Assembly: GCA_024711405.1 (NCBI GenBank)
Contig: JANJSZ010000178.1
Coordinates: 1 to 43,020 of the forward strand
DNA from: Acidovorax sp.
Lineage (GTDB): Bacteria > Pseudomonadota > Gammaproteobacteria > Burkholderiales > Burkholderiaceae_C
DNA: 43,020 bases
Direction of reading: 5' to 3'
Shown: positions 25,868 to 34,798 of the stretch, piece after piece
Position numbering within the stretch: the first letter of the stretch is position 1
Layout: each line of letters opens with the position of its first letter
Notes under the pieces: model-generated
Told to the model about the DNA's origin: nothing
Seen by the model: the letters and a program-made list of their open reading frames with translations, nothing else
The model's database searches: none
Program-made: the position numbers and the translations under genes

Positions 25868-28800
25868 TCAGGCCGCCTGGCGCCGGGGCGCGGTCGTCTG
25901 GCCGCCGCGCCATTGCGCCATCAGGCCGTCCCATTTCGGGCGCGCCGTCTTCAGGTGGCGCTCCTTCACATGGCCATAGCCGCGGATGCCTTCGGGGATG
26001 CTGGCAATCTCCACGGCCAGTGGCAACTTCTCGGGGGTGAGGCCGGCCAGCAGCTCGTCGATGCAGGCGCGGTATTCCCCGATCAGGGCGCGCTCCATGC
26101 GGCGCTCGCCGGTCTTGCCGAAGATGTCCAGCGCGGTGCCGCGCAAGCCTTTCAGCTTTGCCAGCAGGCCAAAGGCGCTGCGCATCCAGGGGCCATAGGG
26201 CTGCTTGACCAGTTCGCCCTTGTCATTTTTCTTCGCCGCGAGGGGCGGTGCGAGATGGTGCACCAGCTTGTAGTCGCCCTCGAACATGGCGGCGATCTTG
26301 TCCGTGAAGGCCTTGTCGGTGTGCAGGCGCGCCACTTCGTATTCGTCCTTGTAGGCCATGAGCTTGAAAAGATAGCGGGCCACGGTTTCGGACAGGCGGG
26401 TGGTGGTGCCCAGCTTCGCTTCGGCCGCCTTCACTTTTTCGACAAAGGCCTGGTAGTCGGCGGCGTAGGCGGCGTTCTGGTAGCCGGTGAGGAATTCCAC
26501 ACGCTTGCCCACCATTTCGGCCAGCGACGGCTTCTTGACGAACTGGATCACCTGCGCCGCGGAAAACAGCGCCTGCACCGAGGCCAGGTCATGGGCGCAG
26601 CGGCGGCCCCATTCAAACGCGGCCTGGTTGTTGTCCACCTGCACGCCATTGAGTTCCATGGCGCGCATCAGCGAGGCCAGGGTCAGGGGCACGCGGCCCT
26701 TTTGCCAGGCGTAGCCCAGCATCAGCGGGTTGGTGTAGATGCTGTCACCCAGCAGCTGCGTGGCCACCTGCTCCGCGTCGAAGCTGCCCACGCCACCTGC
26801 GCCCACAGCCGCCGCGATGGCGCTGTCGCAGTTGGCGCCCGGGAACTGCCAGTTCGGGTTGGTCACGAACGCCGCCGTGGGCGTGCGGTGCGTATTGAGC
26901 GCCACGAAGGTGCGGCCCGGCTGCATCACGGCCAGCGTGTACTTGTGGGCGGCCACGATGGAATCACACCCGATCACCAGGTCGGCCTTGGCGGTATCGA
27001 CCTTGGTGGTGTAGATGGCGTCGGGCCGGTTGGCGATCTGGATGTGGCTCCAGGTGGCACCGCCCTTTTGCGCCAGGCCACCGGCGTCTTGCGTGACCAC
27101 TCCCTTGCCTTCGAGGTGCGCCGCCATGCCCAGCAGTGAGCCGATGGTGATCACCCCCGTGCCGCCCACACCACCCACCACGATGCCCCAGGCGCTTTCG
27201 GCCACCGGCAGCACGGGCTCGGGGATGGCGGGCAGCGCAGACAGATCGCCCTTTTTCTCCTTCTTGGGCTTCCTGAGCTGGCCGCCTTCCACGGTCACAA
27301 AGCTCGGGCAAAAACCCTTGAGGCAGGAATAGTCCTTGTTGCAAGTGCTTTGGTTGATGCGGCGTTTGCGGCCGAACTCGGTTTCCACGGGCTCGACCGA
27401 CAGGCAGTTGGACTGCACCGAGCAATCACCGCAGCCCTCGCAGACGAGCTCGTTGATCACCACGCGCTTGGCCGGGTCGACCAGGGAGCCGCGTTTCCTG
27501 CGGCGGCGCTTTTCGGTGGCGCAGGTCTGGTCGTAGATGATCGCCGTGCAGCCTTGGATTGCACGGAATTCGCGCTGGATGCGGTCGAGCTCGTCGCGGT
27601 GAAACACCTCGACGCCGGGCGGCAGGTCGTTGATCAGTTCGGGGTGGCCGGCGCGCACGGCGCTGCTGTCCAGCCGGTGCGTGCGGCCGTGGTATTTCTC
27701 GGGCTCGTCGGTGACCACGACCAGTTTCACCACCCCCTCGGCGCGCAGGCTGTGCGCAATCTGCGCCACCGAATGCCCCTCGGGCCGCTCGCCCACCTGC
27801 TGGCCGCCGGTCATGGCCACGGCATCGTTGTACAAAATCTTGTAGGTGATGTTCACGCCCGCCGCGATGCTCTGGCGAATCGCCAGCAGGCCGCTGTGAA
27901 AGTAGGTGCCGTCGCCCAGGTTGGCAAACACATGTGCGTCCTTGGTGAACGGCGCCTGGCCCACCCAGCTCACGCCTTCGCCGCCCATCTGCGTGAAGGT
28001 GCTGGTGCTGCGGTCCATCCACACCGTCATGTAGTGGCAGCCAATGCCGGCCACGGCGCGCGAGCCCTCGGGCACGCGGGTGCTGGTGTTGTGCGGGCAG
28101 CCGCTGCAGAACCATGGGGCGCGCTCGCCTGTGTCCACCGTCAGCGCGGCCATGGCGCGTTCGCTGGCCTCGATGATGGCCAGGCGCGCATCCATGCGGG
28201 CGATGGTGTCGCCGGGCACACCGAGTTTCTTGAGGCGCTTGGCAATGGCCTTGGCGATGATGGCGGGCGTGAGGTCGGCCTTGGCACGCAGCAGCCAGTT
28301 CTGGCCGGGGTTGGCCATGGACCACTCGCCGCCCGAGTTGTCGCCCTCGACCTCGTCGAACTTGCCCAGCACGTTGGGGCGCACGTCGGCGCGCCAGTTG
28401 TAGAGCTCTTCCTTGATCTGGTATTCAATGACCTGGCGCTTTTCTTCCACCACCAGAATCTCCTGCAGTCCCTGCGAGAAGTCGCGCTTGATGGTGGCTT
28501 CGAGCTGCCACACCACGTTGACCTTGTGCACGCGGATGCCGAGCTGGCGGCAGGTGTCGTCATCGAGCCCCAGGTCCACCAGGGCCTGGCGGGTGTCGTT
28601 GTAGGCCTTGCCGCTGGCGATGATGCCGAAGCGGTCGCTGGGGCCCTGGATCACGTTGTAGTTGAGCTTGTTGGCGCGCACATAGGCCAGGGCCGCATAC
28701 CACTTGTAGTCCATCAGGCGCGCCTCCTGCTCCAGCGGCGCATCGGGCCAGCGGATGTGCAGGCCGCCCGGTGGCATGGCAAAGTCTTCGGGCAGGATGA

Positions 28801-29494
28801 TCTGCACGCGATCCGGGTCCACGCTGATGCTGCTGGACTACTCCACCACCTCCTGGATCGTCTTCATGCCCGACCACACGCCCGAAAAGCGGCTCATGGC
28901 AAACGCGTGCAGGCCCATGTCCAGAATGTCCTGCACGTTGCTCGGGAAGAACACCGGCAACCCGCAGGCCTTGAAGATATGGTCGCTCTGGTGCGCGGCC
29001 GTGCTGCTCTTGCTGATGTGGTCGTCGCCCGCGATTGCAATCACGCCGCCATGCCGGGCCGTGCCAGCCATGTTGGCGTGCTTGAACACGTCCGAGCAGC
29101 GGTCCACGCCCGGTCCCTTGCCGTACCAGATGCCGAACACGCCGTCGAACTTCTTGCTTTGCGGGTACAGGTCGAGCTGCTGGGTGCCCCACACCGCCGT
29201 GGCGGCCAGTTCCTCGTTCACGCCGGGCTGGAAGACGATGTTGTTGGCGGCCAGGTGCTTCTTGGCGGCCCACAGCGACTGGTCATACGTGCCCAGCGGC
29301 GAGCCCCGATAGCCGCTGATGAAGCCGGCGGTGTTCAGGCCCGCTGCGGCGTCGCGCTGGCGCTGCAGCATGGGCAGGCGCACCAGGGCCTGCACGCCGC
29401 TCATGAAGGCCCGGCCTCCGCCCAGGGTGTATTTGTCGTCGAGCGTGACGGTTTCCAGTGCTTTGCGGATGTGCTCGGGCAGGGGGGCGTTCAT
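25868..29494 (-). pseudogene. indolepyruvate ferredoxin oxidoreductase (fused IorA-IorB type), interrupted by an in-frame TAG
   Basis: The intact gene would encode 1207 residues and oxidatively decarboxylate aryl pyruvates or other 2-oxo acids to acyl-CoA using thiamine diphosphate and ferredoxin. Start: ATG 29494 (MNAPLPEHIRKAL) with GGAG 7 nt upstream. Domains in whole-protein numbering: N-terminal pyruvate-binding fold (1-220, GFISGYRGSPLGTYD); TPP-binding part with CSGCPHN (about 463) and GDGTYFHSG (about 527) to ILYNDAVAMTGGQ; iron-sulfur Cys cluster CEGCGDC (about 685) to CNKDYSCLKGFC; gamma-type domain GGVGGTGVITIG (about 774); long C-terminal domain. Codon 219 is TAG (28840-28838), with the same frame continuing on both sides, so only a 218-residue N-terminal piece (28838-29494) would be made. 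The downstream frame (25868-28837) stays fully open for about 990 codons, so the lesion is recent or a sequence error. Confidence 0.88.
28838..28840 (-). other. in-frame amber codon in the oxidoreductase gene
   Basis: The minus strand reads GAG-TAG-TCC-AGC-AGC-ATC-AGC-GTG-GAC. Protein similarity continues across it (TIQEVVE, then SSSISVDPDRVQI), so one base change from a sense codon (for example TCG) accounts for it and no frameshift is needed. The next in-frame GTG (28822) has no Shine-Dalgarno, so efficient restart is unlikely. Confidence 0.9.
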
Positions 29495-29630
29495 GGTGGT
29501 GCTCCAGAAGGGGGGCGTGCCAAAAGGCCGCCGGGTGGGCAGCCCTTTGGCGTGGAATGGCTTTGCAGGCAGTTTAGGCACTGTGACGCGCTATGTGCTT
29601 TCGTTTTCATGCCACGTTTACCCTCGATTC

Positions 29631-29645
29631 AGAAAGGATCTTTCT
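29631..29645. promoter_or_regulatory. palindrome AGAAAG-GAT-CTTTCT, candidate Lrp operator
   Basis: A perfect 6-bp dyad with a 3-nt centre, 15 nt before the lrp-like start codon in the divergent 166-bp gap. Its size (15 bp) and AT-rich arms fit Lrp/AsnC sites, and its place would suit autoregulation. A wider GATTC...GAATC symmetry surrounds it (29626-29652). Confidence 0.4.
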
Positions 29646-29660
29646 TAGAATCTGAAAATC

Positions 29661-30146
29661 ATGCATAGTTTGGACAAATTTGACCTCGCCATCCTGGGCG
29701 AACTGCAGGCCAACGCCCGGCTGACCAACGCTGAACTGGCCCAGCGCGTGGGCCTGTCGGCCGCGCCCTGCTGGCGGCGTGTGCGGGCGCTGGAGGAAGA
29801 AGGCTTCATCAAGGGCTACCACGCCGAGATCGACCGGCACAAGATCGGCCTGGGGGTGCTGGCCTTCGTGCGGCTGGACGCCGACCGCAGCACGGGCAAC
29901 CTGACCCGTGCGATGGAAGTGGCCATCCGGAAGATCCCCGAAGTGGTGTCCTGCCACTACATCAGCGGCACCGGCACCTTCGAGCTGCAGGTGGTGGCAC
30001 GCGACCTGGACAGCTTCTCGCTGTTTGCCCGCGATGTGCTGCTCAATTTGCCGAATGTGAAAGACATGCACACCAGCTTTTCGCTGGGCGAGGTGAAGGA
30101 CAGCAGCGCCTTGCCGCTCACGCACCTGGCGCGAGGGCGCCCCTGA
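29661..30146 (+). CDS. Lrp/AsnC family transcriptional regulator
   Basis: A 161-residue regulator. The N-terminal helix-turn-helix is LDKFDLAILGELQANARLTN followed by AELAQRVGLSAAPCWRRVRA (about residues 4-45), then the C-terminal RAM ligand-binding domain (about 65-145) with VVSCHYISGTGTFELQVVA, the segment where amino-acid effectors bind. It is divergent from the indolepyruvate oxidoreductase gene, the standard arrangement in which the Lrp-type protein controls the oxidoreductase in response to amino acids. The target is broken by the TAG codon, but the regulator is intact. Confidence 0.93.
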   Translation: MHSLDKFDLAILGELQANARLTNAELAQRVGLSAAPCWRRVRALEEEGFIKGYHAEIDRHKIGLGVLAFVRLDADRSTGNLTRAMEVAIRKIPEVVSCHYISGTGTFELQVVARDLDSFSLFARDVLLNLPNVKDMHTSFSLGEVKDSSALPLTHLARGRP

Positions 30147-30205
30147 GTGCTATTTATTTAATAGCTCGTGGCAATTTCCGGTAAAGCGCTGCAGATTGTT
30201 TTGGC
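30146..30205 (-). repeat. interspersed GCTATT...AATAGC intergenic repeat
   Basis: Immediately after the lrp-like stop, GCTATT-TATTT-AATAGC forms a 6-bp hairpin, followed by CTCGTGGCAATTTCC, then AAAGCGCTGC and TGTTTTGG. It is in opposite orientation to the copy at 25767-25826. The hairpin could also end the lrp transcript. Confidence 0.5.
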
Positions 30206-30296
30206 TCCAGTTGCAACGAAAACCAGACCCTGGTCCACTCCGGGTTGCGCAGGCGGGCGCTGCGCTCCGCGCCCTTACGCAGCACAATGGCGGGCC

Positions 30297-32012
30297 ATGC
30301 CTCCACAGCCGCCCCACGACAGCGCCCACGGCGTTTTTTCCGTCCCATCCCCTGATTCCTCCCCGTCGCCGGCCGATGTGGCCGCCGCCGCCCGGGGCGC
30401 CGAAGAGGCCGCCACCGCCAGGCTGGGCGAAAGCGCGGCCCAGCGGGCCTCTCTTTCGCCGCTGGCGCCGCTGTCGGTGCCGGTGTTCCGCATGCTCTGG
30501 CTCACCTGGGTGGCGGCCAACACCTGCATGTGGATGAACGACGTGGCGGCCGCCTGGCTCATGACCACGCTCACCTCGTCGCCCATCCTGGTAGCGCTGG
30601 TGCAGTCGGCGTCCACGCTGCCGGTCTTTTTACTGGGCCTGCCCAGCGGGGCGCTGGCCGACATCCTGGACCGGCGGCGCTACTTCATCACCACGCAGTT
30701 CTGGGTGGCGGCCGTGGCGCTGGTGCTGTGCGTGGCCGTGCTGGCCGGTGGCATGACGGCGCCGCTGCTGCTGGCGCTGACCTTTGCCAACGGCATCGGC
30801 CTGGCCATGCGCTGGCCGGTGTTCTCGGCCATCGTGCCCGAGCTGGTCAGCCGCCCGCAGCTGCCCGCGGCGCTGGCACTCAACGGCGTGGCCATGAACG
30901 CCTCGCGCATCATCGGCCCGCTGCTGGCGGGCGCCATCATCGCCAGCGCCGGCAGCGCCTGGGTGTTTGTGCTCAACGCCGTGCTGTCGGTGGTGTCGGG
31001 CCTGGTGATCATGCGCTGGAAGCGCGCCCATGTGCCCAGCCCGCTGGGCCGCGAAAAGCTGCCCAGTGCCATGCGCGTGGGCCTGCAGTTCGTGCACCAG
31101 TCGCCGCGCATGCGGGCCGTGTTGTGGCGCATCGCCGTGTTTTTCCTGAACGCCACGGCGCTGATGGCCCTGCTGCCGCTGGTGGCCAAGGGGCTCGACG
31201 GCGGTGGCGCGGGCACGTTCACGCTGCTGCTCGCCTCCATGGGGGCGGGCGCCATCGTGGCGGCCATGTTTTTGCCGCGCCTGCGCCAGGCCATGGCGCG
31301 CGATGTGCTGGTGCGCCGAGGCACGCTGCTGCAGGCCGCCGCCATGGCGGTGATGGCCATGGCACCCAATGTTTATATGGCCGTGCCCGCCATGGTGCTG
31401 GCGGGCATGGCGTGGATCACCACGGCCAATTCGCTCAGCGTGTCGGCCCAGCTGGCCCTGCCCAACTGGGTGCGCGCGCGCGGCATGTCGATCTTCCAGA
31501 TGGCCATCATGGGCGCCACCGCGCTGGGCGCCGCCTTGTGGGGGCAGGTGGCCACGGTGGCGTCGGTGCACCTGAGCCTGGCGCTGGCCGCGCTGACCGG
31601 CGTGATCGCCATGGCCCTGGTGCAGCGCCTGGTGACCGACCGCCACATGGAAGAGGACCTCAGCCCTTCCCAGGCCTTCAAGGCGCCCGTGGCGGCCACT
31701 CCGCCCGAGGCCGGGCGCGTGGTGGTCACCATCGCCTACACCATCGACCCGACGCGCGCCACGGAATTTCGCACCCTCATGCAAGAAAGCCGCCGCAGCC
31801 GCCTGCGCCAAGGGGCGCTGTCGTGCGATTTGCTGCACGACCTGACCGATCCGGCGCGCTATGTGGAGCAGATCGTGGACGAGTCCTGGACCGAGCACCT
31901 GCGCCGCTTTGACCGGGTGACCGCGTCGGATGTGGCGCTGCGCGAGCGCAAGCTGGCGTTCCACCGGGGCGAATCGCCCCCCGAGGTGGTGCGCTACCTC
32001 ATGGAGCGCTGA
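30297..32012 (+). CDS. MFS transporter (enterobactin exporter-like) with C-terminal ABM-like domain
   Basis: A 571-residue MFS_3-type exporter. The Pro/Ala-rich N-terminus (about 60 residues) is followed by FRMLWLTWVAANTCMWMNDV and about 12 membrane segments. The A-motif variant is GLPSGALADILDRRRYF and a second conserved stretch is VAMNASRIIGPLLAGAIIAS. After the last helix, residues from about 472 onward (VVVTIAYTIDPTRATEFRTL to LCRGES-like tail HRGESPPEVVRYLMER) form a soluble domain resembling the antibiotic-biosynthesis-monooxygenase ferredoxin-like fold. The ATG at 30297 is chosen because the upstream part of the frame overlaps the repeat. The substrate is unknown. Confidence 0.85.
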   Translation: MPPQPPHDSAHGVFSVPSPDSSPSPADVAAAARGAEEAATARLGESAAQRASLSPLAPLSVPVFRMLWLTWVAANTCMWMNDVAAAWLMTTLTSSPILVALVQSASTLPVFLLGLPSGALADILDRRRYFITTQFWVAAVALVLCVAVLAGGMTAPLLLALTFANGIGLAMRWPVFSAIVPELVSRPQLPAALALNGVAMNASRIIGPLLAGAIIASAGSAWVFVLNAVLSVVSGLVIMRWKRAHVPSPLGREKLPSAMRVGLQFVHQSPRMRAVLWRIAVFFLNATALMALLPLVAKGLDGGGAGTFTLLLASMGAGAIVAAMFLPRLRQAMARDVLVRRGTLLQAAAMAVMAMAPNVYMAVPAMVLAGMAWITTANSLSVSAQLALPNWVRARGMSIFQMAIMGATALGAALWGQVATVASVHLSLALAALTGVIAMALVQRLVTDRHMEEDLSPSQAFKAPVAATPPEAGRVVVTIAYTIDPTRATEFRTLMQESRRSRLRQGALSCDLLHDLTDPARYVEQIVDESWTEHLRRFDRVTASDVALRERKLAFHRGESPPEVVRYLMER

Positions 32013-32045
32013 GGCTGCAAGGGCATTCGCTTCGATGCGGCCGGC

Positions 32046-33200
32046 TCAGCGCGGCCACAGTGCCCACAGGCGCAGGCCCTGCTTGAGCCGCCCCGCCAGC
32101 TCGCCCGCCTCGGCGCCCCAGCCGGCGAAATAGTCGGCCCGCACCGCGCCCACGATGGCGCTGCCGGTGTCCTGCGCCATCACCAGGCGCTGCATCGAGA
32201 CCTGCGGGCCCCGGGAGGCCAGCCATACCGGCGTGCCATAGGGAATGCTCTGGCGGTCCACGGCGATCGAGCGGCCGGGCGTGAGGGGCACGCCCTGCGC
32301 GCCGCGCGGGCCGAACCGGGCGTCCAGCGGACTCAAGGGCTCTTCGCGAAAGAACACATAGCGCGGGTTGCTCCACAGCAGCTCGTTGGTGCGCTGCGGG
32401 TTCTGCGCCAGCCAGGCGCGGATGCCCGGCCAGGTGGCATCGCGCGTTGCGCCCTGGTCCAGCAGCCAGCGACCCACGCTCTGGTAGGGCTGGTCGTTGG
32501 TGCCGGCGTAGGCCACGCGCACGGTGGTGATGCGGCCGTCGGCCTCGGTGATCTGCAGCCGACCCGAGCCCTGGATGTGCAGCACCATGGATTCGACCGG
32601 GTCGCGCAGCCAGGCAATCGCCCGGCCCTGCAACGCGGCCTGGGCCTCGGGCAGGGTGTCGATCTGCTGGCGCGTGTACCAGGGCTTGCGGGCGCCGTGG
32701 CCGGCGGGCAGGCCGTACACCGGCACGGTGTAGCCGTTGCCGGGCTGCCGTGCGGCGTCGATCATGGGCTCGTAGTAGCTGGTGAGCAGGCCTTCGGCAT
32801 TGCCATCGGCGGCCTCGACGCGGTAGGGCTGCAGGCGCTGCACCATCCAGGCGCGCTGCTCTTCGGCGCTGGCAATGCTGAGCTGGCGCACTTCGCTGCA
32901 CAGGGGGGCGAAGGCGGGCGCCGGGCGCTCGCAGCCCTTGATCCAGGCGTTCCAGGCTTCGTGCAGGGCGTCGTCGGCGAAGCCGGGCAGCTCGGCCCAG
33001 CGCACGGGCACCCAGCGGCTCCTGGGCTGCGCCATGGCTGGCGGCAGCGGTGCGGTGTCGCCCGGCAGGGCCATGCCGGCGGTGGGCGGCGCGGGGATGG
33101 CCCCGGGCCGCGTGGGGCTTGGCGTGGGCGGGGTGGAGCAGGCCGCCAGCGTTCCTACAATGAGCGCCGTCGTCACAAGGCGCAGGAGTGTCAATTTCAT
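32046..33200 (-). CDS. mltA: membrane-bound lytic murein transglycosylase A
   Basis: MltA cleaves the glycan strands of peptidoglycan, leaving 1,6-anhydromuramyl ends, from the inner face of the outer membrane. The 384-residue product has a lipoprotein signal MKLTLLRLVTTALIVGTLAAC (lipid-bearing Cys21), a Pro/Thr linker, the MltA domain (GLLTSYYEPMIDAARQ to LHIQGSGRLQ), and the C-terminal 3D domain with SIPYGTPVWLAS and MAQDTGSAIVGAVRADYFAG, where the Asp residues include the catalytic one. The frame is open upstream to 33473, but the signal peptide fixes the start. Its ATG shares the tetranucleotide CATG with the divergent small gene at 33199. Confidence 0.95.
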   Translation of the reverse strand: MKLTLLRLVTTALIVGTLAACSTPPTPSPTRPGAIPAPPTAGMALPGDTAPLPPAMAQPRSRWVPVRWAELPGFADDALHEAWNAWIKGCERPAPAFAPLCSEVRQLSIASAEEQRAWMVQRLQPYRVEAADGNAEGLLTSYYEPMIDAARQPGNGYTVPVYGLPAGHGARKPWYTRQQIDTLPEAQAALQGRAIAWLRDPVESMVLHIQGSGRLQITEADGRITTVRVAYAGTNDQPYQSVGRWLLDQGATRDATWPGIRAWLAQNPQRTNELLWSNPRYVFFREEPLSPLDARFGPRGAQGVPLTPGRSIAVDRQSIPYGTPVWLASRGPQVSMQRLVMAQDTGSAIVGAVRADYFAGWGAEAGELAGRLKQGLRLWALWPR

Positions 33201-33336
33201 GGGGCTGATTTTGCTTGAAGCGTTGCTGGCGTTGGTGGTGCTTGTGCTGATTGTCTGGTGGACGATGTTTTCGGGTCGCCAGCGGGGCGAGCTGAAAGCG
33301 CCGCCGGACGACGGCACCGACCCGCCCGCGCAATGA
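33199..33336 (+). CDS. small single-span membrane protein (45 residues)
   Basis: The ORF encodes MGLILLEALLALVVLVLIVW, one hydrophobic helix, then a charged tail (SGRQRGELKAPPDDGTD). AGGAG lies 10 nt before the ATG, and that site is inside the mltA coding region on the other strand. The start codon overlaps the mltA start (CATG on the two strands), so the two genes diverge with no gap. A downstream Asp/Pro-rich tail and a good Shine-Dalgarno favour a real gene. The function is unknown. Confidence 0.6.
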   Translation: MGLILLEALLALVVLVLIVWWTMFSGRQRGELKAPPDDGTDPPAQ

Positions 33337-33421
33337 ATGCACGGGCTGGCGTTCGCAAGCTTTCGTCCTACACGAGGCGCGCAGGCTGGCCGATATGCTT
33401 GCGAAGGCGTAGAGTCAAAGT

Positions 33422-33451
33422 GCCGAGTTCGTATCGGCCGAGTTCGTATCG
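33422..33451 (+). repeat. perfect 15-bp tandem duplication upstream of the OmpA-like gene
   Basis: GCCGAGTTCGTATCG occurs twice head to tail (33422-33436 and 33437-33451), 40 nt before the lipoprotein start codon. It lies in the 5' leader or promoter region and may be a duplicated regulator site or a slippage product. Confidence 0.8.
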
Positions 33452-33490
33452 GATTTGTACGCCGTCCCATCATTTACAAGGAGCCTAGCC

Positions 33491-34138
33491 ATGCGCAAAT
33501 ACCTTCTTTCCGGCGTCGCCGCCGTTGTCATCCTGGCCACCGGTTGCGCCGAGATGAGTGATACCCAGCGCCGCACCGCCACGGGCGCAGGCGTGGGGGC
33601 GCTGGCGGGTGCAGTGCTCAGTTCTGCCACGGGCGGCCGCGCGGGCACCGGTGCCGTGGTGGGTGCCGGCGTGGGCGCCCTGGGCACCTACATCTGGTCG
33701 CAGAACATGGAGCGCCAAAAGCGCGAGATGGAGCAGGCCACCCAGGGCACGGGCATCGCCGTGACCCAGACGCAGGACAACCAGCTCAAGCTGGATATCC
33801 CGAGCGATATCTCCTTTGCCGTGGGCCGCTCGGACATCCAGTCCAACTTTGCCCCGGTGCTCGACCGCTTCGCTGACGGCTTGCGCAACAACCCCAATAC
33901 GGACGTGCGCATCATCGGCCACACCGACAACACCGGCAGCGATGCCGTGAACAACCCGCTGTCGCTGGAACGCGCGGCCAGCACGCGCAATTACCTCACC
34001 GGCCGGGGCGTTGACGGGCGCCGCATCTCCATCGAAGGCATGGGCGAGCGCCAGCCCATTGCCACCAACGACACGGCACAGGGCCGCAGCCGCAACCGCC
34101 GGGTCGAAATTTACGTGGGTGAGCGTCCCCGCGGCTAA
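33491..34138 (+). CDS. OmpA-family lipoprotein with glycine zipper
   Basis: A 215-residue outer-membrane lipoprotein. The signal MRKYLLSGVAAVVILATGC gives a lipid-bearing Cys19. Residues about 30-75 form a glycine-zipper (TGAGVGALAGAVLSSATGG, GAGVGALGTYIW). The C-terminal OmpA domain (about 105-215) has the peptidoglycan-binding pattern IIGHTDNTGSDAVNNPLSLE with RAASTRNYLTGRGVD, GMGERQPIATNDT and SRNRRVEIYVG, including the Asp and Arg that hold diaminopimelate. It resembles E. coli YiaD/Pal-like proteins. AAGGAG 7 nt before the ATG at 33491 sets the start. Confidence 0.94.
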   Translation: MRKYLLSGVAAVVILATGCAEMSDTQRRTATGAGVGALAGAVLSSATGGRAGTGAVVGAGVGALGTYIWSQNMERQKREMEQATQGTGIAVTQTQDNQLKLDIPSDISFAVGRSDIQSNFAPVLDRFADGLRNNPNTDVRIIGHTDNTGSDAVNNPLSLERAASTRNYLTGRGVDGRRISIEGMGERQPIATNDTAQGRSRNRRVEIYVGERPRG

Positions 34139-34152
34139 AGCGGCACGCAGCG

Positions 34153-34184
34153 GCGCACCGGTGGTCCGTCAGGGCCCGGTGCGC
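34153..34184. terminator. hairpin between convergent OmpA-like and response-regulator genes
   Basis: GCGCACCGG (34153-34161) pairs with CCGGTGCGC (34176-34184) over a 14-nt loop. It spans the 30-bp gap and the last codons of the response regulator gene. No T-run is present, so a bidirectional terminator is only possible. Confidence 0.3.
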
Positions 34185-34798
34185 AGCAGGTTGGCCAGTT
34201 CCACCGCGGACTTCACCTGCATCTTGTCGAACACCCGCGCACGGTGCACCTCGACCGTGCGCACGCTGATCTCCAGCTGGTCGGCGATCAGCTTGTTGGG
34301 CAGGCCGGCCACCACGAGGTCCATCACATCGCGCTCGCGCTCGGTCAGGTCGTGCAGGCGTGCCTGCAGGCTGTTGCGTTGGCGCACCTGTTCCAGCCGG
34401 GCTGCCGACTGCGCCAGCGCCTGCTCGATGCGATCCACCAGTGCGTTGTCGGAAAAAGGCTTTTCATAGAAATCGAAGGCGCCGCGCTTGACGGCATCAA
34501 CCGCCGTGGGAACGTCGGCATGGCCGGTCAGGAAGATGACCGGCATGGCGGGCAGCTCGCCCCGCGCCAGCAGCACATCGAACAGGGCCAGTCCGCTCAT
34601 GCCCGGCATGCGCACGTCCAGCAGCAGGCAGCAGGGCTGGCGCAGCCCGGGGTGGGCCTGCCGCATCGCATCAAAAGCCTCTGCGCTGTCGAACGATTCG
34701 CTGAACAGGCGGCGGGAGCGCAGCAGCCAGGCCAGCGCTTCGCGCACGCCCGCATCGTCGTCCACGATGTACACAATAGCGTCGGATACAGGTTCCAT
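34169..34798 (-). CDS. NarL/FixJ-type response regulator
   Basis: A 209-residue two-component regulator. Receiver domain (about 5-120): acidic pocket VYIVDDDAGVRE, phosphoacceptor Asp61 in LLLDVRMPGMSG, Thr91 in FLTGHADV and Lys113 in FYEKPF. LuxR-type helix-turn-helix (about 145-205): LTERERDVMDLVVAGLPNKL followed by SVRTVEVHRARVFDKM. This is the FixJ/DctR/TodT layout. Its ATG overlaps the kinase TGA by one base (TGATG), so the two are translated together. The regulated genes are not evident in the window. Confidence 0.93.
   Translation of the reverse strand: MEPVSDAIVYIVDDDAGVREALAWLLRSRRLFSESFDSAEAFDAMRQAHPGLRQPCCLLLDVRMPGMSGLALFDVLLARGELPAMPVIFLTGHADVPTAVDAVKRGAFDFYEKPFSDNALVDRIEQALAQSAARLEQVRQRNSLQARLHDLTERERDVMDLVVAGLPNKLIADQLEISVRTVEVHRARVFDKMQVKSAVELANLLRTGP

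Noticed and set aside
28822-28838. Frameshift as the cause of the split oxidoreductase gene
   Set aside because: Both halves are in the same frame, and a single TAG with six codons between it and the next GTG explains the break.
28838-28840. TAG decoded as pyrrolysine
   Set aside because: No pyl genes are seen, and this group of bacteria is not known to use pyrrolysine; a nonsense change is simpler.
28822-29494. Two separate oxidoreductase subunit genes instead of one broken gene
   Set aside because: The break falls inside the N-terminal domain, not at a subunit boundary, and the second part has no ribosome site.
27350-29668. 772-residue plus-strand frame opposite the indolepyruvate oxidoreductase
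   Set aside because: Antisense shadow; Ala/Val/His-rich without recognisable motifs.
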